A stretch of 12,658 nt of DNA, taken from Baffinella frigidus. Its lineage: Eukaryota; Cryptophyceae; Cryptomonadales; Baffinellaceae. Positions 1 to 6,500 of the stretch are shown piece by piece. Within the stretch, counting starts at the first letter, position 1. Each line of letters begins with the position of its first letter. Position numbers and translations under genes: made by a program. A model generated the notes under the pieces. It saw nothing but the letters and a program-made list of their open reading frames with translations, did not search any database and had not been told where the DNA came from. The stretch covers positions 516,844 through 529,501 of the forward strand of contig MU646386.1 of assembly GCA_026770585.1 (NCBI GenBank), written 5' to 3'.

Positions 1-13
1 GGGGGGGGGGCAC

Positions 14-91
14 CTGGGGGTTGAAGGGGCGGTCCGGGAGCACCATCGTCGGGAGGGAGGGCCCGTACACGTCCACGTCCAGGATTCCGAC
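14..91 (-). CDS. HCF101: HCF101 exon 6: D-x-D-VYGPS motif
   Basis: 26 codons from acceptor CGCAG|GTCGGA to donor CCCAG|GTGCCC. It encodes VGILDVDVYGPSLPTMVLPD, matching the family signature VGIFDADVYGPS, with Val in place of the usual Ala between the two Asp. The next exons are outside the window. Confidence 0.9.
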
Positions 92-2981
92 CTGCGTTTC
101 GAGTTTCGCCTTGAGGCGTGAGGCTAAACCCGAAATCCGACACCCCTGCACCCGGAAGAAACCGGGGAATCGTATGGGTCTACTCGGAGGGATTCAGGAT
201 TTGGGTGGTGGGGTTTAGAGTTTAGGATTTGCGCCAGAAGGGGGAAGCTCGGGCGCAGGGAGGATGGGATTTAGGATACAGGGTTTCGGGGTTCGGGTTC
301 ATGTTTCGGGGTTTGGGTTTAAGGGCTAGGGTGCAGGGTGTGGGGTTCGCTGGGAAAGCCCTAAATCCTGAAAAATAAACACCGAACCCTAATCCCTAAC
401 CCAAACCCCTGAACCGAAAACCCGAAACCCTGGACCTTGAGCCCCATGGCCTGGAGCGAGAACGCGAGGTTGACCTGGTTTAGGGTTTAGGGTTTAGGGT
501 TTAGGGGTTTGGGGGTTGGGTTGGGTGTCTCGTGTTTTGTGCTTCGTGTTTCGTGTTTCGGGTTCCGGGTTTCGGGTTTAGGGATTACAGTTGCAGGTTC
601 CGGGATTCGGGTTTCGGGTCCCGGGTTTCGAGTTTCGGGGTAACAGTTTTAGGTTCCAGGATTTGGGTTTCGGGTTCCCGGTTTCGGGTTGCAGGGTTAC
701 AGTTTGGGGTTCCACGATTCGGGTTTCGGGTCCCGGGTCTCGGGTTTCGGGTTTCGGGGTTTCAATTGACCGCCGTCGTCGACTTCCCGACGCCGCCCTT
801 GCAGCTCGCGCACATGACCACGTTCTTCACCCCAGCCAGCCCCGATGCCTCCTGCAGTTCGGGTTTACGTTTCAGGGTCTAGGGTTTGGGTGCAGGGGTT
901 TCATCATGACCATTAGGGTTTCAGGTTTCGGCCCGACGCCACATGACCACATTCGTCACCCCCGCCAGCCCCGAAGCCTCCTGAGGTTAGGGTGTTGGGG
1001 TTAGGGTTTAGAGGCATCGTCCGGGTACACCCCTTTGCGGGTTATTCAGCAGCCCCCGGTACAAACCCCTTTGCGGTTTATTCACGCGACCACTTCCTTC
1101 TCCCCCGCCAGCCCTGACGCCCCCTGGGTTTAGGGTTTAGGATTTAGGGTTTAGGGTTTGGGGTTTAGGGTTTAGGGCATCGTCTGGGTACACCCCTGTG
1201 CGGTTTATTCAGCAGCCAATGTTGACGTTCTAGCTCTGTCTCAGTCTTTGGTGGGCCCATGCTCTTCCCCGCTGCAAAGTTGACGCGAACCCGACACCCG
1301 GCGTGTCAACTTGACAATTGTCGACCAACCCGACTGAGGAACAGCTACAACTGCACGCTGCGCACCAGACACTCCGCAGTTCACCCCACGGAACCCCAAA
1401 CCCTTAACCCTCGCGAGGGCTAGCTCTTCCTCTGTTGGGATGGTCGACTATTGTTAAGTTGACACGCCGGGTGTCAACGGGTGCGGTGCGAATCAGTCAA
1501 CTTTGGTGCGGGAGGACTCATAACCTTTTCGGACGCGGCGCGGAGGTCTTCCGCAGGGGGCGCGGCGGCCATGGTCACGTCCACGGTCGTGACCCACTCG
1601 AGTGCCTTCAGCGCCGCCTGGGGAAGCGGGGAGGCTTTTGAATAACCCGCCAAGGTTTTCTGGATAAGCCGCAAAGGGGTGTGCCAGGGACTGTTGAATA
1701 ACCCAACCCGCAAAGGGTTGTACCGGGACGATGCCCCTAAACCCTTGAACATGAACCCCAAACCCTGAACCCTGCACCAACCCTAAACCCTCAACATGCG
1801 AGGGGGGTGCTTAATCTGGCTTGAGTGGTGCAAATTAGTTATACCTTATTAATTATGTTGACCAACCCTTCAGAACCCTTCAATTCTAGTACCAACGGAG
1901 TGAAGGAAGTATTCGTGGCAGGGTTTGGTGAACCTTTCAGGATACTGCACTCCTGGTACGGCAAGGCGTACCGATAGGTTGCAAGAGACTCGTCCAGATC
2001 CAGGCATCCTCACAAGCCACAAGCCACAAGCCACAACCCTAAACCGTACTCCCTAAACCGTATTGCCTAAACCCCAAACCCTGAACACTCATCACGCAAC
2101 CCTCCCTCAACTGTAAGCCCCAAACCCTAAACCTTGCACCCTGAACCGTAAACCGTAAACCCTCATCGATACTCCATAAAGCCTGAACCCTAATCCCCAA
2201 GCGCCAACCGTATTCTCTAAACCCTTAACCCTCAACCATTAACTGTGATCACTCATCACTCAAGACTAAGCCCTGAACCCTGAACCCTCATCACTAATCC
2301 CTAAAGCCTAAACCTTGAACCCTGAGAATTAAAAACTGAGCGCTACCTCGCACTCGGCCTTGACATCCCCAGAGAGGTCCGGGACGGAGAGCATCACCGT
2401 CACCGCCAACGAGCCTGCGTCCGGATTCACCTGGTGTAGGGTGTGGGTTTTAGGGCTGCGGCGCCCGGGAGGAGGAGCGAGGCCGCGATTGGTACCAACA
2501 CCACGTTGTGCTACCCCTGTGCAAGATGGGAGTCCATGAATGAGTGCCCATAGGAGGTGCTGTCTCAGACCCGCCACCAGAGTGGACGACAGCGTTTCGC
2601 TCTGAGCACTGTATTCAGGAGAGAGGGAGGGGGGGCTCTGAAAAGCCCGAGGCACACCTGGACGTTCGACACTGCGCGCAGCGACACGACACTCTCACCC
2701 CTCGTCGGGTCCTGCACGGCCGCCAGCGCCGCCAGCACCTCGCTCTTGGCCTGAAACTCGCGCGGATCGACCTCTGCGCCTACTGCCGCTGTCATCCGTG
2801 CTACGCCGCGCCCCAACGGGGCCCTGGCACGCAGCGGCAGGCGGCAGCGCCCAGGGAGCGCCTGCGCGATGGGAACGGAGAGACCGGCACGGGAGATCGG
2901 CGCGATCGACGGCAGGAAGGCGCAGCCCGGGTGGCTGGAGAGCACTACCGCCACCGCCACCATCGCCCACCGCCGCGGCAT
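14..2981 (-). CDS. HCF101: HCF101/Mrp-type Fe-S cluster scaffold ATPase, plastid-targeted, 5' part (6 exons; gene runs off the left edge)
   Basis: A P-loop NTPase of the Mrp/NBP35 family that in plastids carries and transfers 4Fe-4S clusters (known for HCF101). Exons on the minus strand: 2981-2658, 2430-2347, 1617-1525, 851-771, 474-436, 91-14. They join in frame to 233 codons, and all introns are phase 0. Residues 1-21 form a signal-peptide-like segment (RR, then a VAVAVVL core) ending GCA before F22, followed by an Arg-rich transit-like stretch to about residue 65. Residues about 80-165 resemble the MIP18/DUF59 domain that precedes the ATPase in HCF101 and Mrp. Walker A CKGGVGKST is at 184-192, and DVDVYGPSLPTMV, matching the DADVYGPS signature, is at 212-224. 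The DUF59 domain distinguishes it from mitochondrial IND1/NUBPL. The rest of the ATPase and any C-terminal domain lie beyond the window. The family call is firm; plastid location is inferred from the presequence. Confidence 0.9.
189..435. repeat. HCF101 intron 5: telomere-like heptamers in both orientations
   Basis: The plus strand is G-rich (TTTAGGG, TTTCGGG and variants) to about 340, then C-rich (CCCTAAA, CCCGAAA) from 361 to 432. The opposed tracts could pair. They lie inside an intron, so this is interstitial sequence, not a chromosome end. Confidence 0.8.
436..474 (-). CDS. HCF101: HCF101 exon 5: 13-codon micro-exon after the P-loop
   Basis: VNLAFSLQAMGLK, from acceptor ACCAG|GTCAAC to donor CAAG|GTCCAG. 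It continues KSTTA directly into the conserved VNLA..LA..G helix of the family. It is too short for an ORF search, but both junctions and the homology agree. Confidence 0.88.
476..769. repeat. HCF101 intron 4: degenerate TTTAGGG/TTTCGGG array
   Basis: Four perfect TTTAGGG-like units lie beside the acceptor of exon 5. A long array of GGTTTCGGG-type units follows, diverged in steps of about 7-15 bp, with larger repeats such as the GGATTCGGGTTTCGGG block at 602, 657 and 716. On the sense strand it is C-rich (CCCGAAACC). Confidence 0.8.
771..851 (-). CDS. HCF101: HCF101 exon 4: Walker A P-loop
   Basis: 27 codons from acceptor CTGCAG|GAGGCA to donor GGCG|GTCAAT. It encodes GLAGVKNVVMCASCKGGVGK followed by STTA: the beta strand and complete deviant Walker A motif. 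Two decayed copies of its 5' half lie upstream in the same intron. Confidence 0.92.
938..980 (-). repeat. Echo of HCF101 exon 4, 5' half (copy 1)
   Basis: After CTCAG it reads EASGLAGVTNVVM, against EASGLAGVKNVVM in the true exon, then diverges before the P-loop. The acceptor is intact and no donor follows in frame. Confidence 0.85.
1085..1123 (-). repeat. Echo of HCF101 exon 4, 5' half (copy 2)
   Basis: After CCCAG it reads GASGLAGEKEVVA, then a stop. It is more diverged than copy 1 and further from the true exon; the copies are about 130-145 bp apart, so the array looks like a tandem duplication that aged outward. Confidence 0.75.
1261..1510. mobile_element. AAGTTGAC inverted-repeat element (copies 1 and 2, facing)
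   Basis: Left arm 1261-1345 and the reverse complement of right arm 1421-1510 share CAAAGTTGAC, CACCCGGCGTGTCAACTT, then ACAATWGTCGACCA, ending in GAGGAASAGCTA: about 75 bp of imperfect terminal inverted repeat around a 75 bp centre. Each arm also has its own AAGTTGAC...GTCAACTT hairpin. The right arm stops 15 bp from the donor of exon 3. There is no coding capacity, so if mobile it would be non-autonomous. Confidence 0.72.
1525..1617 (-). CDS. HCF101: HCF101 exon 3: end of DUF59
   Basis: 31 codons from acceptor CCCCAG|GCGGCG to donor AAAAG|GTTATG. LEWVTTVDVTMAAAPPAE matches the end of the DUF59 domain in HCF101 (W/GV..V.V.M.A.P). It is a symmetric phase 0-0 exon, so skipping it would keep the frame. 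An inverted repeat lies on both sides. Confidence 0.85.
1618..2346. repeat. HCF101 intron 2: inverted repeat and CCCTAAA-type array
   Basis: 1637-1736 carries two copies of the CATCGTCC...TTTGCGGGTTATTCA repeat, inverted relative to those at 1012-1216. 1733-1796 and 2030-2330 are degenerate CCCTAAACC tracts on the plus strand, G-rich in the sense of this gene. 1800-2030 is unremarkable AT-richer sequence ending in a threefold CACAAGC repeat. No coding segment is seen. Confidence 0.7.
2347..2430 (-). CDS. HCF101: HCF101 exon 2: middle of DUF59
   Basis: 28 codons between acceptor CACCAG|GTGAAT and donor GCGAG|GTAGCG. The pattern VNPDAGSLAVTVMLSVPD fits the beta strands of DUF59 (V...G.V.F.LELT.PACP), but the usual PACP cysteine is absent. 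Confidence 0.82.
2431..2657. other. HCF101 intron 1
   Basis: 227 bp from GTGTGC to CACCAG on the minus strand, with a C-rich, CCCTAAAACCC-containing 3' end. The frame stays open for about 30 codons past the donor, which explains an apparent longer ORF. Nothing else is recognised. Confidence 0.7.
2658..2981 (-). CDS. HCF101: HCF101 exon 1: bipartite presequence and start of DUF59
   Basis: 108 codons from ATG at 2981 to donor CAG|GTGTGC. It holds the hydrophobic signal segment, the C-A|F-L-P cleavage-like site at residues 20-24, an Arg/Pro-rich stretch, then SEVLAALAAVQDPTRGESVV, which matches the conserved VL.AL..V.DP..G..IVSLG start of DUF59. It could begin at the inner Met7 or Met63, but only the first Met, or Met7, gives the signal segment. 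Confidence 0.85.
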
Positions 2982-3301
2982 CGTTTGTTGGGGTGAAAGA
3001 CGGAGGCCGACCGAGGAAGAAAGACAACAACAGGAAAGATCTGGTCACGCCAGAGGCCTCGAGGGTAACCGACGCCTTATCCACACCAGATCTGTCTCCT
3101 TGACTCAGGTGGAAAGAAGTCAAAGTGGATTTTTCGAGCCCTCTGGCGTGGATTTTTGCTCAAATCAATTTGATTTAAACCGGTCCGTTGGCATCGGAAC
3201 CAGTAGCCAAGCGCGTTCTTTGGGAATAGGGCTAACGGGAGCATCCGCTCGCTGCCGCTTGACAGCAGCTGGATCGCCGCGGGGGTGCAGACGACGCGAG
3301 C
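2982..3301. promoter_or_regulatory. Divergent 320 bp intergenic promoter region
   Basis: The start codons of the two genes face away from each other here, so both promoters and 5' UTRs must fit in 320 bp unless there are non-coding exons further away. I see no clear TATA box or other core element. A near-palindromic AT-rich stretch (AAATCAATTTGATTT) is at about 3161-3175. About 110 bp is taken up by a small inverted-repeat element (3044-3154). An in-frame TGA lies shortly before the ATG at 3302. Confidence 0.6.
3044..3154. repeat. Short inverted-repeat (MITE-like) element in the divergent promoter
   Basis: The left end TCACGCCAGAGGCCTCGA and the reverse complement of the right end, TCCACGCCAGAGGGCTCGA, match almost base for base, giving a hairpin of about 110 bp. 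The interior, read on the minus strand, holds GTGGATAAGGCGTCGGTT, which recurs on the plus strand at 6051-6068 inside an intron of the ODA1 gene. It is a dispersed repeat, not a gene. Confidence 0.6.
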
Positions 3302-3501
3302 ATGGCGGACGCCGAGGCGGAGGGGCGGATCGTAGCGGATGGGGCAGGGGCGGACGTCGTAGGAAAGCAGTCGAGCACCGAGGGGGGACTCCTCGGGCAG
3401 GCGGCTGGAGAGAAGAAGAGCACGGAGGTGCACAAGCCGGTTGCTGACGAGTTCACCCGTGCGTCGTTTACCGCCTCACAGAAGATACTCCGCGAGCAAA
3501 G
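3302..3501 (+). CDS. ODA1: ODA1 exon 1
   Basis: Starts MADAEAEGRIVADG; an Ala/Gly/Glu-rich, probably disordered N-terminus, then ASFTASQKILREQR, where the coiled coil starts. Donor AAAG|GTCTCA, phase 2. The frame stays open into the intron, but that read-through loses the coiled-coil pattern. Confidence 0.75.
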
Positions 3502-6500
3502 GTCTCAACCGCTTTCTCCGTTGACCCAGCACCTCTCCTCGCATTCAGCCTGCGAGGGAGAATTCTTGAGAAAACACCTACCGCGCTGCAGTCCCAGGGC
3601 CCCGTATCCCTGGCCCTCGAGTGCCGCCGTGCTTCCTGCTCTCTCTGACCCTGGCGCCCCCTGCACCTGCAGGTTTCTCATCGCGCGAGCGAGGCAAGAG
3701 AACCAGGTGCTGCGGCAGAAGATCACCGAGGTCTCCACGGCAGGGTTCGACCAGGACCAGGTCATCCCCCGCCCAACCCGGTGCCCTCGCCCTGCTGCGC
3801 GTGTTCGCAGCCACGGCCATCGCGCCCGCGGCCTCTCAGGACGCCCCATCGTACCCCGCCCCCCGTCCCTCGACTGACGGGTGCGGCGCTCTTGCAGAAT
3901 TCGATCGGGAACTTGACGGACGTCGCGAAGCTGGCGGAGGAGGCGGAGACCTTCACAGGTCTGCCCTTGCTCGTCCTCGCAACGGCGATGCCTGCACCAG
4001 CAACCCAAAACAGCTAATTTCAGGTTTGGGAGCTTCGGATATTCCATAGCACTCTAGGAGAAGGAAATCCCTAGGTTCCCAGGGGTTTCCTAGGGGGGTG
4101 GATAGATGGCGTGTACATTGTAAGTGTACATCCTGGGGGAAACCCCGTTTCAGTCGCAAGCACGATCGAAAGACCTCACCCCCCCCCCCGTGGCTCTCAC
4201 GCACACCCTCTCCCTCTGGCCTCAAACCCTCCCCCTGTCGCGCAGCAAAAATCGAGTACGAGAAGCGGCGCCTGGCAGACACCGATAAGCAGCTCAAGGA
4301 GGTAACCCGACCCCTCATCCCCAATCCCTCATCGTAAGGGGGTGGCCGCGCCTCCCCGTAAACCCTGATGCATAATCCCAAATCTCTGGTCCCTGATCCC
4401 TCCCGTACGGCTCTTGCCCAGCCCCTGCAACCTAACCCCTCTGAACCCTAAAACCTAAACCCTCGCGTGTGGGTGGGCCTCTCAGGTTTACCCTAATCCC
4501 TGAACCCGAAACCCGAAATCCGAAACCCGAAACCTCAACCCGACACCAGGTGGATGAGCAAATCAACGAGAAGAAGGAGTTGGGGGTGAAAGCGGTCACG
4601 GACCAGGGGCTTCGCAAGCAGGTCCGTCTATCCCGGCTATATTTGTTATATCCTGACTATATGTGTTTATATGTGTCATATCCCGTCTTTATGTGGGTTG
4701 CCCTGAATATATATGTTCTATCCTGTGGTCACGGAGCAGAGGCGTCGCAAGCACTTCACGCTCACTCCTTCTATACACTGGTACTAATCCGTCAACGGTC
4801 CGCATTGTTTGATCGTTTCCGTGGCCATGAGACGCGAAACCCGCTCTAATGCGCGCGTACTGCCGGTGCTGACCCCTCTCTTCGTTCGTGGATATTGGAG
4901 CCCTTATAAACCCTAAACTCTAAACCCCTAAACCCTCAACCCCAAACCCCAAACCCTAAACCCTACCCCCGGAGCAGGTGCAAGTGCTGCAGGACAGGCT
5001 AGACCTGCACTCGCGGCGGTTCGCGTCGCAGATCTCCGAAAACAAGGTGTGTCTAACACCCCCGCGAGCGTGCCCAACACCCATGCACATGTGTCGGTGT
5101 TTCCGACACCCATGCATGTGTGTATAATACCCCGGATGATGTGTCCAACACCCATGTGTGTGTGTCGCACACCTTCTGGGTTCGTTAGACCTGCACTCGC
5201 GGCGATTCGCGTCACAGATCTCCGAAAACAAGGTGGACGCCTGCTCTTACTAAACCGTCAACTGATCTTTTGATTTGGCGCCGCTGGTAGTAACCAGTCC
5301 ACTTTTGGCCTTGTTGAACTGAAACGTCTTGTACCTGGGGGTTGCGTAGCGCGCCCTGCCCTAAATCCTGAACCCTCAACCCTCAACTCTAAACCCTGAA
5401 CCCTGGACGCTCAACAGAAAGCACGGTGGAACATCAACGAGCTGCGGCGGGAGCGAAGGCGCTTCAAAGAACTCATGTCCCAGGTTAAACCCCCAAACTC
5501 TAACTCAGCCCCTACACTTTCCCAGGCCAAGCCCTAAGCCCTAAGCCCTCAACTCTGAACTCTAAACCATACACCCGAAACGCTGAGCAGGTGAAGAACC
5601 GCACGACGTCGTGCGAGAAGAAGGTGTCGGAGGTGGTCGCAGGTAAACCCCAAACCCTGAACCCTAAACCCCAAACCCTAAACCCCAAACCCCAAACTCT
5701 ACAACCATAAACCATAAACCATAAACCACAAACCACAAACCATAAACCCTACACTGTAAACCCTAAACCCTGAATAACAAACCCTAAATAATAAATAATA
5801 AATCTGACACCCTCAACCTAAACCCTTCACGCACAGGCTCGCATGCGCTGCTTGCGGAGCGGGGCGAATTCGCAGGGCGGATCGAGGAGCTGCAGCACGG
5901 GGTGGACCAGGAACAAGATGAGTTTCTCGCGCAGTGCCGCGAGCTCAAGCAGGTGCGCAACGCACCACGTCAGGGGGGTCGACACATCCGCTTTTGACAT
6001 CTTTCGAGGGAGACCCCCTGAATTCTTTAGTCAACCACGGCAGATCTATCGTGGATAAGGCGTCGGTTTTCCTCGTTCATTCTGGCGTGGGAGCGGGTCT
6101 CTCTCTAGTTGCCACCTTTTCCTGGCCAGAATCATTGGAAGTTTCAAAACGTTATTGGCCAACTCCGGGGAGTTGTATCGGTTTCAAAAAATGGACGAAT
6201 TTGCGATGTGAACTTACACGAGTTGGCCGATAAATTTTGAAAGGTTCGGAGGAAGTCAGAAGTTGCTGGGTCGAGAAAAGGTTGGAGGGGAACCGATGGG
6301 GGCTATGGGTCGTGGAGGGGAGCCGAGGGGGGGGCGCTGAGCGCCGCACCCTGACCTCTACACCGAAACCCGAACCTTGAAATCCGAAATCCCAAACCCG
6401 AAACCCGAAACCCTCCAGGTGATCCGGGCGTTTGACGCCATGGAGCAGAAGCTATCACGGTACACCCTAAACCCTAAACCTTAAACCCTAAAACTTAAAT

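Larger units (their letters stand above)
852..1524. repeat. HCF101 intron 3: exon echoes, heptamers and two repeat families
   Basis: It holds two decayed copies of the 5' half of exon 4 (938-980 and 1085-1123), TTTAGGG tracts (1124-1176), three copies of the GCATCGTCYGGGTACACCCC repeat (1012-1050, 1053-1084, 1176-1216), and the two facing arms of the AAGTTGAC element (1261-1345 and 1421-1507). No other coding segment is seen. Confidence 0.75.
3502..4549. other. ODA1 introns 1-4
   Basis: Introns 3502-3672, 3761-3897, 3959-4245 and 4302-4549 are relatively plain and GC-rich. Introns 1-3 have few heptamers; telomere-like CCCTAAA/CCCGAAA tracts start in intron 4 (about 4340-4548) and become dominant from there on. 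No exon echoes were seen in introns 1-4. Confidence 0.65.

Noticed and set aside
189-765. Chromosome end (telomere) at the left side or right edge
   Set aside because: The repeats are degenerate, in both orientations, and lie between coding exons that join in frame; true telomeres would be uniform and terminal.
532-1004. Open frames of 116 and 137 codons on the plus strand
   Set aside because: They are translations of TTCGGG/TTTAGGG repeats (FRVPGFGFRV-like) and of the antisense of HCF101 exon 4.
3505-4047. 180-codon minus-strand frame and other minus-strand frames at 3578-4381
   Set aside because: Shadow of the plus-strand ODA1 exons 2-4; the plus exons have matching phases and family motifs.
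5185-5232. Second copy of exon 6 as a true exon
   Set aside because: The only nearby AG (5187) gives the wrong frame, and the full exon 6 already joins exons 5 and 7 in phase.
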